DNA of 64,000 bases. Source: Skeletonema tropicum. Its lineage: Eukaryota > Bacillariophyta > Thalassiosirophyceae > Thalassiosirales > Thalassiosiraceae. Numbering within the stretch: position 1 is the stretch's first letter; the number at the start of each line of letters is the position of its first letter. Both the position numbers and the translations under genes were made by a program. The stretch lies in contig CM074132.1 in NCBI GenBank assembly GCA_037178625.1, positions 124,001 through 188,000 of the forward strand, written 5' to 3'. Below are positions 1 to 11,120 of this stretch, in pieces. The notes below the pieces were generated by a model. That model was not told the origin of the DNA. It saw nothing but the letters and a program-made list of their open reading frames with translations, and ran no database searches.

Positions 1-2190
1 GTAAATTCATCCTTATTCACTGGTGCATCCTGGGATGACCAGCCTCTTGCTTGCATTGTGGGAGGAGGAAGAATGAGAGAAACAATTCAAGAGCAATCTG
101 AACTGGATTACCAAACAAAAATGGCCTGCGCCGTTGTGGCAGCCATGGATTGTCCATGTTCTTTAAATGTGGTTGGCCAACGTGGTAATCATGCCTAACA
201 TATTCCATAAGACAAGGTCATAGGGGGAGTAACGATTGTCTACTCTGCTTCTCCTAGATATCGGATTATATCCTTTGGTGCTCCGTTTCTTCCACCAAAG
301 AGATCTTCCAAATACTTATGAGCGACTCAGATGTTATCTGAAGTGAAGGGGACTTCCACGGTACTCTGTGTCCATGGCGAGTGTCCTGAATCTCGTGCTT
401 TGATTCTCTGTCTTGTGTACTCGACAGTCGAAAGGAATCGCTTGCGCAAGCTCAAACTCTAACTTTATCCGGAGTGGTGGGTCTCGTAGGAGAGACTACT
501 CTATCAATACACTAAAATACAATCTTCGGTGGTCATACCTTGGAGAGGAAGACTACTCTAACAACGCAATCTCGCGTCGGCGAATATGATTGTGGTTGGA
601 ACCATGCTGCTGCAGATTACCTACGGTGTTCAAAAGGAACCTGCACACACCTCGATGCATCCGACTTAACTATCCTTGCTGGATGTACTTCTCACGTGAA
701 GGAGAGGACGTTCAAGGATTGCTCGAGCAAGTGGAAAAGCACATGCGGAAATCAAGGCAGGGTCGCAAACAGGCGCATACCAGCACAACGAGATGATAAC
801 TACAAGACATCGTCCTTCTAAACCGCTGTTGTTGAAGACAACTAGTGGAGGACTTGCGAGAAAGCTGGCTGCTTGCTCAATGCTCGTCCTACAGTCCGAG
901 AGTGGCTGAGATCCGTAGCCGACTGCTCACCGTGTTTCGGGAGGTTCACCTTCTTCCAATGCACTTGAGACATTCATCGACTGATGGTAAATTTCGTTCA
1001 TAGTTCGGTGACCTGATTATTGGATACTCAGATGGGACAGAGCTCGCCAAGCCTGCGTCATGGAGGGTTCAGTACAGAGCAGGCCATCGAGGGAGCTACA
1101 CTTGCACCCGGACATCTTCTACTGAAATGTTGTAATACATGATGAGAAAGTGTTTAACTCTATCGGAACGACCTGTTGTTTGGTGTACACAACGCAGGTA
1201 ATAATGATCAAATAAGAGAGAAGCGTGCTCAAGGCAGTTCTCGAGGCTTCCAAGTAAATGCTGCAAAAGACACTTACCATGCCCAGGAAGTGACTAACAC
1301 TTGGATACACCATCTGGAAATTGTTCTTTCGACGATGGTGGTTGCCATCTTAGTTCTTGTGTGTTGTACCAAGACTACCAATAGATCTGCTCCGCTGCTT
1401 TTGGTGGCAAATGTGGGGCCTCCTCGAAATTCGGTCAATATGGTACGGGGAGGAGGGATGCTGACCAAACAAGGAAGCGTTCCCATGATCAATCGCCAGC
1501 GACTAGATGCATGTCTAAGGCGTTTCCAAATTCAGAGTTGATCGGCATTTTGGCTGAGCTTACTTCATTCAAGCGCAAGGCTTGGGGGAGTATCGATTCT
1601 TGAAGACACTCATCGACTGGCATCTGTCGTGGTGCACAACAGGAGATGAAGTGATGAAGCTTGAACTTCGAAAAGAAGTTCAAGGGCGCGTGTCGGAGTG
1701 CGGGTGAGTAATGTGCTATCACCTCCTCTCGGCATTTGTGCCTGGAGTTCTTCCGGTCTAAAGACAGGGCGAGGGCCGCCATACCCTCCGGGAGACAATC
1801 TCTACTCATATTTATCAAATCAACCTCAAACTAATTGCAAGGGGAAGATATTGCGACTGCGACGGGGCTAGTGCTAGCGAGGCTGCGCTGCCTCAGTTGA
1901 GATCCTCAGTGGTCGAGGGTGTGATGTTTCAGCGTAAAGGAAAGTAGTACATACATTACCAGCGTTTGACAGCGTCATCCTTCACGACACATGCCACACC
2001 TACAAAGGAAGAGGTACCGACAGCAGCTCATTGGAGTGCGCTGTTATAATGCAGACTTGGGAAGACAGCAGCTCTTTGAGTGGCTGATCTAAAGATGACG
2101 AAGACAAATGGTAAGCTCTTGTGACTGCGCATAGTCACACACGACATGGAAGTAGAAGATAGTGTTCTGATATAAACGTTGATGAAGCAA
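1..2190. other. No supportable gene; possibly decayed repeat DNA
   Basis: Only short open frames of roughly 60-120 codons occur here, on both strands and overlapping each other. None has a domain, a splice pattern or a coding character I recognise. The stretch resembles the decayed transposon DNA elsewhere in the window, but I could not identify a reverse transcriptase, integrase or terminal repeat. I therefore leave it unassigned. Confidence 0.5.
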
Positions 2191-2318
2191 AGCTAGCTAC
2201 GTATGTTCCTGGACCTGCCGCAACATTCTAATGGGATCGAGAATGAAATGGTGCGCGCGGCGATTTGTGACTGCATGTTGTGTGTGGTGTGTAGTGCGGC
2301 GCGGGCCCTCGGGGCCTG

Positions 2319-2483
2319 TTTTTTTTTTGCAATGTACCCGTCTATAAATTTGCTCTGCAATGCTTGTTTTTGTAACATAAATGTGTCATGATGTCAAAAT
2401 TATTCTGTGGATTTCGTGTTGGATTTTTTTTTTGCAATGTATCCGTCTATAAAGTTGCTCTGCAATGCTTGTTTAATAACATT
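2319..2483. repeat. Imperfect direct repeat, two copies about 105 bp apart
   Basis: A T-run followed by a roughly 50-base unit (GCAATGTA-CCGTCTATAAA... then TTGCTCTGCAATGCTTGTTT) occurs at about 2319-2376 and again at about 2424-2482, with a few substitutions. The unit is not coding. It could be a local duplication or the tail region of an unidentified element. Confidence 0.75.
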
Positions 2484-3052
2484 CTTATCAGAAACGTTTT
2501 ATAGTACATACTCACTTACTTACTTAGAGCCGTTCCAAGCAAAATTGCATCGTAGATGCATAAGATTTTGATAGCAGCTAACAAAAAAGTGCAGCGCGCT
2601 GTCCGAGCAACCTGGAGCGCAACTGCATGCATGCATGTTTTTTCGTTCGACAGTCAGTATCTAACATGATAGCCGCTACTCTCATAGCCACCACGTTGCA
2701 CAAACCCTACCAATAGTAATATCCAGTGAACTATATCGCAGACAACACCCTTTGCAACTATTCAGCCGCAGGGTTTTATTATTACAACTGTCTACACCGC
2801 ATAAATAAATGACTAATACATGCTACATAAATGTCATTTCTGTCTATGATGTTGCTATTTTTATCCAGCCTATTGCAATATTATGGACAATAAATAGCCG
2901 ACACTTCTTATATATAATAATGTTGATGAGTTGCGGTCTTTAGAGCCGCTCGATCCGCCGTCTACAGGCTTATTGTTGTGTTAGAGTGTCAAATTATTTA
3001 TGCAATTTTGTGCACATCTTGTGTCCTTGGTATTTTGGAGGTGTGGGGGGGC
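2484..3052. other. Intergenic, nothing recognised
   Basis: AT-rich DNA without a credible reading frame, structured RNA or terminal repeat. It ends at the left target-site duplication of the LINE. Confidence 0.5.
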
Positions 3053-3069
3053 TTTAATGGTCATTCCGA

Positions 3070-3267
3070 ATAATAATAATATAACAGAAATTTTAAAGTA
3101 CGTCTGATTAGCCCTCTAGGGGCGAAATTATGACTAACCAACATGTGTGCTGTGTCGGTAGCATTGATAGTGCTCTATACTGCCTCCACAACTGTTTCTC
3201 AGATCGCACTCCAAGCCAGAAGACCTAAATAGTCTCCTGGCCAGGATTAGTTCAACCATACGGTTGT
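3070..3267 (-). other. LINE 3' UTR and tail
   Basis: Non-coding stretch between the ORF2 stop and the left target duplication. Its last 50 or so bases (plus-strand 3079-3125, starting AACAGAAATTTTAAAGT) are repeated at about 32016 and 42326. This is what severely 5'-truncated copies of the same family would leave behind. Confidence 0.75.
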
Positions 3268-6200
3268 TTACGTCGTCGATTTCTCGAGTTCATTGAGGAC
3301 TGCGTCTATTATCGGCTGTCCCTCCTCACGATACAATACTACTCTATTTGCGTGTTCCTCGGCTTCATCAGCCACACGTTGCCGCTGAGGTGGCGGTAAT
3401 GGTGGGCCAAATTCATTGAAGTAGAACGATAAAGTTCGTTGACTTTTCTTCCGCTGTTCTGCTCGCATCTCGACCGCTTGCCTGCCTATCTTGAGGTGAT
3501 GCACCCACATTCGCCTAGTAGCCAAATCCATATTGCTTATTTCGTCAATACTATGATTTGCCCACCGTTGGTGAAAGCCTGGCGGCATCTCCTCTCGATG
3601 TTGACTGTACCATACCAATTGCTCTGCTAAATGTGCACTCTCTATTTGCTTGTCAAATGACTGAGTTCCATGAGCTAGTCTGTTTCGCTCATGCCACTGC
3701 GGTAGTGCAACTTCATACCAGATCAATTTTTGGAGTTGATAAAACTGCTGGTGGGCGTCCCCATGATGAGTACTCTCCAATGCTTGATACCATTCTTTTA
3801 CCAGATATCCTCTGAAGAAGTCATCCCACCCGAGGTCACGTTGTGCTTCCAGTGCTTCCTGGATCCTCGGGTCTTCTGATGTGGTTCGAATCTCGCCCCC
3901 GTTTGCATATTGTTCTACCAAGTTTGCCACTCTGAGTAGTATTTTTCGTGATATTTTCCGGAGTCCTTTCTTCCGGAGTGCTGCTATAATTGCAGCACGT
4001 TTCGCAGCCATATCCGGGTGGGAACATTGAAACACGTGTGCTATTGTTTCGTCATCACACTGCCGACAATTCGGACACTGCGATACTTGCGTTTCATGTT
4101 GCTTCACGTGATTCACTGGGAGGAGGCCATGCATTAGTTTGCAGGTAAATCGCTGCTGGCTAAGGGTACTTTTCCGTCTCACTTCCCCTATCGTCATCCA
4201 ATACACATTGTCATATTGCTCGTCCGTCCATCCGTGTCTTCGCTTGATATATTTCCGGAGGATTGGTTCACGACGCGCTTTGTTGACGTGGCTTCGCATC
4301 CCAGCTGTGATCCACTTATTCCCTATTCGTAAAACTGCTTTTGATCCCTCATACGGCATCTGTAATATTTCTTGCTCAGGTGGTAATTGGATGGGATTCT
4401 CAATGGCTGCTGCCGTTGTTTCTCCCGCTAATTCGTCGCACGCAATGTTGATCATAGCGTTGTCATCCAATCCATCCAAGTCTTTCTCTTTTCCCAATGC
4501 GCTTTCCGTGGTTTCTAATGAATCGCAGTCACTTTCGTCCGGTTCCGTCTTCTTTTTGGCCGTATCTTGGTGTCCCCGGACGTGCTGACTAATTACTCCA
4601 AATGGTAACTTCTGCCGTAGATGCTGTATTGCCATCAAAAGATCTCCTTCAGGTTGTATTGTGTCCCGTCCTGTCTTCATTGGCCGATTACTCGTAAAAG
4701 CACCTGACTCATTATCAAACCATTGAGTAATATCGTCGTCTGGCCCCAATTCTATGCCAAGATATTGTATGTGATACAGCGCTCGATACAACCCTTCCAA
4801 TTCAGCTCGGTACGAGTTTACTGAGCTGACGTTTGTCATCAAAAAACATGCCTTGACATACTCGTTTTGATTAGTTGGGATAATCCATGCTGCCGCTGCC
4901 ACATTGTGCACTCGAAGGACAGAACCATCACTACCTGTCTTCTTTGGCTTCATTTCCGTGCCTGGTAGGTGTGTATTTTCGGTCACGTATCCCGGAGGCT
5001 TAGCTTCCTGCTGTTGCTGTTGTGCCATCTGATACGGACGGCGAGTCCATACACCCTCATCTACCTCTGCCATTTTCATCGGATAACACTCTAGCGGTAT
5101 AGCGTTGACGTCACATTCATATTTGTAGAACCCACTTTGCACTGGTTGTTCTGTTAGCTTCTGAATAAAGCTTTCTCCAGTGGCTGTCTCTCCTCGTTTG
5201 TAGATCACCCCCTTACCTCGGTAGCAGTCATACCATGTGTTCCGTTTCACCGGAAACCACTTTCCAAGTGGTATGTCAAGTTCCATTGAATTGGTGTGGT
5301 GGTGGCGACTATCCAATCTATTGCAGAATGTTTCTCGTATACACCTACGAAACAAGGAGAACCACTTCTTCGGAGGGCATGGAGTTTGCGGCCATCTCCA
5401 ATCAGATCCTGCTACAAAATTGCCCCCCAGCGTTGTATTTCCAATATATTCTCCATTCTCAACCACTAGGTCTGCTAATGTGATCACTCGCATATAGATA
5501 CGGACTGCATTGAGCTTTCTCAATATCGATGGCTTTATTTTCCGTCGAATAAATGCTTCCATAATTGATTGATCGCCTTCCCTCTGCAGTGCTGGGATTG
5601 TGGCATCTTCCATCCATATCGTAGCATCTATCTCAGCTAATCGATTTTTCAAGCTCACTAGTAGTCCATTGTCCATATATGTCAGCCTTTCTTTGTACTC
5701 AAACAATGGTGTTATCAGGCCTGACTGCAGTTGCAATTCATCCAATGTGAAGAGAAAATCCTCCGCCAATGTCTTCCCATTTCTAAGCTGCTTGACAACA
5801 TACTCTGACTGCAATTCAGTTTGCCTCGAATACATGTCTGGGATTTCCATCCCTCCTTGCTCCATAGGACCTCGGAGCACTGCGTCTGGTGAGTTCCTAT
5901 TAAAGTGCATATATGGGAGGAAGTTGTGCCGTACGATTGTATCCATCTTTTTGCATTGTTTCTTACTGAAGGACGTCAAGTGAAGGACGTAATCCAATGT
6001 TGGCATCAATCGTTGGTAGAGTAGTTGCTTCGTCTCACTTGCTGTCAGGAATCCCAAAGACGTTGACTTGGAAATTCTCCTCAATTTCTCCATGATGACC
6101 TCGTACTCTTGCTTCTGGTTCCCATCGGGGCACAAGTGGTATCCCAACCCTTTATTCGGTTGATTTGGTGACTTAAACTGTATCACTGACTTGGCACCTT

Positions 6201-9200
6201 TATGATCCTCCAGGAGGATTGTTTCATCTATTGCCATGATTGGTTTTAGTTCCCCTCGTACCACTTGCCACGCTAATGCCTGCCACGCACATTTGTGGTA
6301 GGCAAGTGATTGGCCTGAATATCGTACGACCTCATTCCACATCGTAGAGCTCAATTTCATCCTTTCGATCAGTTCATCCAGCGGTCGTTCACTGCCGTAA
6401 TCTGCAGAGACATTTCCGTCATTATCATCAACGTAGCTTACGTTATGACGCTTCATCATCCGTTCCCCGAAACAACCATGTAATTCCAGTCCCGGTGCCA
6501 ATTCTGCGTGCGTTTTCAGGATCCCACTACTACATGCCGTGAACAGCGCCGGATTGTCTGCTTTTCCTTGGATCTCTCCTGAAATCTGATAATCCCCTGG
6601 TTCTTCTGAGTATATATCATTCGATACCCCGAGCCCAGTTCTCACATTGCGTTTCATTCCGCGTAGTGCTTCCGCTCTTGCTCTCAGGATCCCGTCACTG
6701 AAGTTCCTTTTCGCCATTTCTATGTTCGACAATGACGGCTGCATTCGATCATAGCACGCTATACAGTCATAATACAGCATGCCTATTGTTGATTTCTTTG
6801 CTCGTGCCGCTTCGAATGTCAACAATTTGATCATAGCTGCATCAATTGAGTTTCTATCTTTCCGAGATCCCCACTGTTCATCTGACAGCTCCCCGGTAGA
6901 CTCCATCTTTTTTGAAAACTCTCTTGCAAAAAATTTCAGTGCCGTGTTGAAATCAGCCTCTAATAACCCTATGATTCGGAGTTGGTTTATCTGCCGGTTA
7001 CCTTTTTTCTTTTCCAGCATTACATCCGTCATACTCTTCCATCGTTCAGGGGCGAAACCATATATAAACGGCAGGCTAATCATTATCGACAACCAATCTG
7101 CAAACTCATTGTCAGCTACCATAGCTTTCCACACCGTATAATGTAGGTCTCCGTTAGAAGCAGTCTTTTCTTTGGCGTTTCGGAATGCCTCTTGCAGTTG
7201 AGCAGAAGTTATTGAGCCCACGGTTTCCTCCATTGCTACTTCTTTTTCTGTTTGTTTGAGTTGACTCATCCACGCTGCTAGAGTATCACTAATCTCCATT
7301 TCTTCGTTCGTGGTTGGGTCTAACACTCGATAATTTCCTTCGAGTATTTGCTTCACCTCCTCCGTTCCCTCAGCACTTATCAATTGCTGTACTGGGGGTT
7401 GAGTCGATGGCCCCCCTTCCATTGCTACCTGTTGCAAATGCCGTTTGTTCCGCTGTAGTATTCTACCTTCGATAGCCGTTTGGGATGTAATTGCCTCCCA
7501 TTGGAACGGTGATTTGTCAATTATCTCATCTATCTTCAGTGACCCATTTTCTCGGACAATTACTTTGACGGGATATGCATTCTTATCCGGTACCTTCAAT
7601 GAATGGTGGGCATAGAATTCTTTTTCCATGATTGGTTTTCCTTGAGACGTTTGTTGTATGACTGCATGCGTTTCAAATACTCCTTTATCATAATGGTACA
7701 ATTCTTCCATATCTTCAGAGTACATCCACTCATGGCTCGGGACGTCTATGCGATCAAGTCCAACACGTTGCCCTTTTGTGAGGATACTAAGCTTCCGATT
7801 CGTTGATGCTGCTCTTGTCGTTCGTATCATTGCGTTCATTTTAGCTTCCCAGTCTCCGCCATCTTTTCTTGCTGATGATTGAGCTTGAACTTCGAGCCAT
7901 CCAATCCTCTTTTCTGCACAATCCTTCTGGATTTCCCATAGCACTTTACGTGCTTCCCTGACCTTTACTTTCAAATCTTTAACTTTCATCTGCTCGTAAT
8001 TACTCGTCAGATCATATCCAAGTCTTGCTGCAAGTTTGGTCAGTCCTATACTTGGGGGTGCTCGCCTACGCTGGCAGTCCAACATTGCCTTATACAGCAG
8101 TACTTTCTGCCCTGCCAACGTCAGTTCCGGACTGCGAAAGTACCCATATCGGCGACGTGATGTCTTTTTCAGAGTTGCCCTGATGATATCAGTATATTCC
8201 TTATCCAATGCGTTATATGCACGCTTCGCCTCCGTCGTACATCCTTCCTCATGGAACTTCGCAACTAGGATGGGGACTTTAAGTTGAATGTTCTTGTCCT
8301 CCATCCCTTTTCTTAGCTCGTCCATGAACTTCTCCACCTTATCTTCTTGATGTAGGGTGAATTGCCTATTGATTGCATTTGGGGGGCGATTTATAAGGCC
8401 TCTGAACAACAATTTCTCATCAAAGTCAACCCACGCCATTGAATGATCGGAGTGCACAGCCTCGTGAGACCCTAGGTACCCAATATGTCGTATCGCATGC
8501 TGAAGGCCTGCATCCATGAGGATGTAATCAAGTCTTTTCGTTCCTCTATTGTAAGTCCGTGGCATTTCCTCGAACTTCCTATAGAATGGGTCCTCCAGAA
8601 CTGCATTTTGTTGAAACTCTCTAAACTCCTTATCCGAGAATGTACTTCCATTTGCATCCATCATTACTATTGGTCTATATCCCTTCGATCTTTTCTCTTC
8701 AATCAGCTTGGTGAGGTCGTTGAGGATTTGCTTCCTCGGCCGAGGGTTAACTACTCCATCTTTCATCATTGCAGACTGTTGATGAGTGTATGCTGTGTTT
8801 GGCCCTGCATTTGAGGATTGACATACTCTATACGCCGTTATGACAACTATCCCTTCATCCCGGCTTCCTTGGAGAATATGCCACGCAAATCTTCCATACT
8901 TGTCAGACCCTTGATGCCGAACTCGTCCCGTCACGTGGCCTGTAATAGTTTGTAGGACTCCTCCTGGCTGATATTTGATTCGATGGTCTATTGGTGGCAA
9001 TGACGCATACTGAGTGTTAGCCATATTCTGAAACATTCGTCTCATATTCATATCAAAAATTCCTTTATTATTCGATGTCCATGGGCGGTTCGTTTCTACG
9101 TATCCGCATATATCAATCCCAAGGTCATGGACTACCTCTATCTCGTTTGGTAGAGTATTGGTCCTCAGGACTTTGATGGAGTTAATATTTTGAAACCCGA

Positions 9201-9300
9201 ATCTTACTACTCCATCTTCATTTTGTCTAAGTTGTATTGTGTCTCCACTCGCTTCTAAATTTTGCACTGGTCGTATTACGTCTTGAGTTCCTCTACTCAT
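3268..9300 (-). CDS. LINE ORF2: APE-like endonuclease, reverse transcriptase, RNase H, zinc finger
   Basis: A 2,010-codon frame encoding the replication polyprotein of the LINE, which nicks target DNA and primes reverse transcription of element RNA in the nucleus. Domains in order: an endonuclease/exonuclease/phosphatase domain (about residues 30-300) with FQNIN near 37, YVET near 69, MMDANG near 213 and SDHS near 283; a reverse transcriptase whose active site reads YVDD near residue 953; an RNase H domain with SDGS near 1458, AELEG near 1500, FDNESG near 1528 and RGHQD near 1575; then a C-terminal CPNC...H...C zinc finger near 1742-1765. The start codon lies inside the end of ORF1 (8-nt overlap, GATGAGTAG), suggesting termination-reinitiation. 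Length is large for a LINE ORF2 and no internal stop is present. Clade assignment needs a tree. Confidence 0.93.
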   Translation of the reverse strand: MSRGTQDVIRPVQNLEASGDTIQLRQNEDGVVRFGFQNINSIKVLRTNTLPNEIEVVHDLGIDICGYVETNRPWTSNNKGIFDMNMRRMFQNMANTQYASLPPIDHRIKYQPGGVLQTITGHVTGRVRHQGSDKYGRFAWHILQGSRDEGIVVITAYRVCQSSNAGPNTAYTHQQSAMMKDGVVNPRPRKQILNDLTKLIEEKRSKGYRPIVMMDANGSTFSDKEFREFQQNAVLEDPFYRKFEEMPRTYNRGTKRLDYILMDAGLQHAIRHIGYLGSHEAVHSDHSMAWVDFDEKLLFRGLINRPPNAINRQFTLHQEDKVEKFMDELRKGMEDKNIQLKVPILVAKFHEEGCTTEAKRAYNALDKEYTDIIRATLKKTSRRRYGYFRSPELTLAGQKVLLYKAMLDCQRRRAPPSIGLTKLAARLGYDLTSNYEQMKVKDLKVKVREARKVLWEIQKDCAEKRIGWLEVQAQSSARKDGGDWEAKMNAMIRTTRAASTNRKLSILTKGQRVGLDRIDVPSHEWMYSEDMEELYHYDKGVFETHAVIQQTSQGKPIMEKEFYAHHSLKVPDKNAYPVKVIVRENGSLKIDEIIDKSPFQWEAITSQTAIEGRILQRNKRHLQQVAMEGGPSTQPPVQQLISAEGTEEVKQILEGNYRVLDPTTNEEMEISDTLAAWMSQLKQTEKEVAMEETVGSITSAQLQEAFRNAKEKTASNGDLHYTVWKAMVADNEFADWLSIMISLPFIYGFAPERWKSMTDVMLEKKKGNRQINQLRIIGLLEADFNTALKFFAREFSKKMESTGELSDEQWGSRKDRNSIDAAMIKLLTFEAARAKKSTIGMLYYDCIACYDRMQPSLSNIEMAKRNFSDGILRARAEALRGMKRNVRTGLGVSNDIYSEEPGDYQISGEIQGKADNPALFTACSSGILKTHAELAPGLELHGCFGERMMKRHNVSYVDDNDGNVSADYGSERPLDELIERMKLSSTMWNEVVRYSGQSLAYHKCAWQALAWQVVRGELKPIMAIDETILLEDHKGAKSVIQFKSPNQPNKGLGYHLCPDGNQKQEYEVIMEKLRRISKSTSLGFLTASETKQLLYQRLMPTLDYVLHLTSFSKKQCKKMDTIVRHNFLPYMHFNRNSPDAVLRGPMEQGGMEIPDMYSRQTELQSEYVVKQLRNGKTLAEDFLFTLDELQLQSGLITPLFEYKERLTYMDNGLLVSLKNRLAEIDATIWMEDATIPALQREGDQSIMEAFIRRKIKPSILRKLNAVRIYMRVITLADLVVENGEYIGNTTLGGNFVAGSDWRWPQTPCPPKKWFSLFRRCIRETFCNRLDSRHHHTNSMELDIPLGKWFPVKRNTWYDCYRGKGVIYKRGETATGESFIQKLTEQPVQSGFYKYECDVNAIPLECYPMKMAEVDEGVWTRRPYQMAQQQQQEAKPPGYVTENTHLPGTEMKPKKTGSDGSVLRVHNVAAAAWIIPTNQNEYVKACFLMTNVSSVNSYRAELEGLYRALYHIQYLGIELGPDDDITQWFDNESGAFTSNRPMKTGRDTIQPEGDLLMAIQHLRQKLPFGVISQHVRGHQDTAKKKTEPDESDCDSLETTESALGKEKDLDGLDDNAMINIACDELAGETTAAAIENPIQLPPEQEILQMPYEGSKAVLRIGNKWITAGMRSHVNKARREPILRKYIKRRHGWTDEQYDNVYWMTIGEVRRKSTLSQQRFTCKLMHGLLPVNHVKQHETQVSQCPNCRQCDDETIAHVFQCSHPDMAAKRAAIIAALRKKGLRKISRKILLRVANLVEQYANGGEIRTTSEDPRIQEALEAQRDLGWDDFFRGYLVKEWYQALESTHHGDAHQQFYQLQKLIWYEVALPQWHERNRLAHGTQSFDKQIESAHLAEQLVWYSQHREEMPPGFHQRWANHSIDEISNMDLATRRMWVHHLKIGRQAVEMRAEQRKKSQRTLSFYFNEFGPPLPPPQRQRVADEAEEHANRVVLYREEGQPIIDAVLNELEKSTT

Positions 9301-10900
9301 CTCGTTTGTTTGGATCTTCTAACTTTGATCGATCAGTGCGTGAATTGATAGGTGCGGTGGTTCCATTTCTTAGACTTTCTGGTGGTGGTTTCGCCGAATT
9401 GTGAGGGCCTCCTTCGGTTCCTTTATCCGGCGATAAGCAGGAGACTCGTTCGGGTTCGTGTCTTCTGCTCGATATTGATTGGCCTCGTCTCCGTCCACGA
9501 GGGCTTTGTTGTATCATCCCATTCTCCTCCGTATAACTCTCATCAGAGTCTGAATTTGAGCTAGAGTCCGTTTCTGATTCCTCGTCAGACGAATAAGGGT
9601 TGGCTTCTACACATTCCTCGCATCTTGCTCGACTCGATACGCTGATGCATCTGACATGGAATCGCTTCCCACATCCGGGATAGAATCTCTGCACCCATTC
9701 TTTTATGACTTCGTCCAGTTCCTCCCCGTCAATACTCTCTCGATTGATGAGGTCATTCACGGATTCTTTGCAAAGTAGCTCAGTAGTTTGTCCAATCGTA
9801 TCATTTTTCTTTTGCTGTTCGATCTCGTCGGCATGAGCCTTTGTTTCATCGAACCCATCTCTATCATTGATAATCTTGAGCAAACTTTTCGTGGATAAAG
9901 TACTTAGGTATTGGAACACTGTCTCTGAATCTTTTACGTCATCCGGGTGAAATGCATCTGTCCTCTCCAATATGCTAGTGGTTGCCATACTCACTAAGAC
10001 ATGATTCTGATCGGTTTTGTTCAGTTTTTCCACGCACTTTTTCGTCATCTTCCCCTGGTCGGCTAAGTCCCTTACCATCTGGAAGACTCGACACATCTTC
10101 ACGTCGTGACCAGAAAAATTTTTCTGGTCAAGCTTGATTCCAGTGTCTTGCTGTTGCGCCTCTTCTACTGGTCCACTATCACCCTTCTGTTGATTTCGTG
10201 GTTTTGTTGTATTATCCTTCCACTTAATCGATTTTTCTTCAGTCATCGTATCATCCTGCTTCGGTGTGTTCACCTTTTTCTTGGGGTTTTTCTTTCTCTT
10301 AGAAATCTCCTTCTGTCCGCTTTGTTGATGATTCGATTGTTGTTCTTTCCCTTTTCTTTCCTTCTTACCCTCCTTTGTTTTCACTACTTCGACTTCGACT
10401 TTTTCTTCCTCATCCTCTTCCTCACTCAACACTTCATACCTATTCTTGTTGCCATCCGGTTTACTCCCTTCTTTTTCGGTTTGCTTTTGCACTTGACATC
10501 CTTTCTTCTTCGGGGAAGGGACTGTCCATACTGGTGCTTCCGTGCCCGCCTCCTCGATCACATTTTTGACGTCTTCCGACTTTTCAAACTTCATTAGAAT
10601 AGGAGTGATTGTCAACCTTTTGGTTCCAGTCTTCACCACTTCATTCCAACTTTTCGGTTTTGCCTCCGCCTTGGGGGTAACGAGATTTCCAGTTTCTTCA
10701 CGTCGTGCTTTACTGGTTCCACGCCTCTCCTTCCCGCTGGAGCGTCCACCCCCTCGTCCTCCTCCTCTTCCTCCTCGTCCACCTCTACCACCATACCGTC
10801 CTTTTCCCGATGGGTGGTTTTGGCGACGACCGTTTTCAGAGTTTTTGTTCGGTTGATTGGGTTGCTTTCGGTCCATTTTGTTGGGGTTTTTTGGGCTCAA
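9293..10900 (-). CDS. LINE ORF1: RGG-rich, zinc-binding nucleic-acid-binding protein
   Basis: A 535-codon frame upstream of ORF2 and overlapping it by 8 nt, in the position of a LINE ORF1 RNA-binding protein that would package element RNA. The N-terminus is very basic and carries an RGG/GGR-rich block (about residues 32-55), typical of RNA binding. A long K/E-rich low-complexity middle follows. Near residues 410-430 the pattern C-x4-H-x2-C ... C-x2-C (CGKRFHVRC, CEEC) resembles the second half of a PHD-type finger, followed by an acidic serine-rich tail. I see no conventional CCHC knuckle. The role is inferred from position and composition. Confidence 0.82.
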   Translation of the reverse strand: MSPKNPNKMDRKQPNQPNKNSENGRRQNHPSGKGRYGGRGGRGGRGGGRGGGRSSGKERRGTSKARREETGNLVTPKAEAKPKSWNEVVKTGTKRLTITPILMKFEKSEDVKNVIEEAGTEAPVWTVPSPKKKGCQVQKQTEKEGSKPDGNKNRYEVLSEEEDEEEKVEVEVVKTKEGKKERKGKEQQSNHQQSGQKEISKRKKNPKKKVNTPKQDDTMTEEKSIKWKDNTTKPRNQQKGDSGPVEEAQQQDTGIKLDQKNFSGHDVKMCRVFQMVRDLADQGKMTKKCVEKLNKTDQNHVLVSMATTSILERTDAFHPDDVKDSETVFQYLSTLSTKSLLKIINDRDGFDETKAHADEIEQQKKNDTIGQTTELLCKESVNDLINRESIDGEELDEVIKEWVQRFYPGCGKRFHVRCISVSSRARCEECVEANPYSSDEESETDSSSNSDSDESYTEENGMIQQSPRGRRRGQSISSRRHEPERVSCLSPDKGTEGGPHNSAKPPPESLRNGTTAPINSRTDRSKLEDPNKRDE

Positions 10901-11120
10901 GTTCTATTATTATAGGTTGTTTACCTACTTCAGTTAGTTATCTTAACAAGTGCTGTCACTCGATCTCTCCTAGTTAGTCTGCTTCCTCCTCGGACCGTTG
11001 GTCTTTTGGAGCCCTGTAGAGACCTACGTAGGAATTAGTACATTCTTGCCATTTTTGTCTATCTTGTAGGCTGTGATTGGTGATGATTCGAATTCGAAAA
11101 AGTTTTAATGGTCATTCCGA

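Larger units (their letters stand above)
3070..11103 (-). mobile_element. Full-length non-LTR (LINE-type) retrotransposon
   Basis: The 17-bp sequence TTTAATGGTCATTCCGA is found at 3053-3069 and again at 11104-11120. I take it as the target-site duplication, so the element is about 8,034 bp on the minus strand. It has a short 5' UTR (10901-11103), ORF1 (9293-10900), ORF2 (3268-9300) and a 3' UTR (3070-3267). In element orientation the 3' end finishes in a short ATT/TAT-rich microsatellite-like tail, not a long poly(A). Both ORFs are open from start to stop, so this copy looks recent and possibly competent. The 3' UTR terminus recurs as tiny fragments at about 32.0 and 42.3 kb. Confidence 0.92.

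Noticed and set aside
4139..4588. 149-codon plus-strand frame opposite the LINE RNase H region
   Set aside because: Lies entirely within the well-supported ORF2 on the other strand; a shadow frame.
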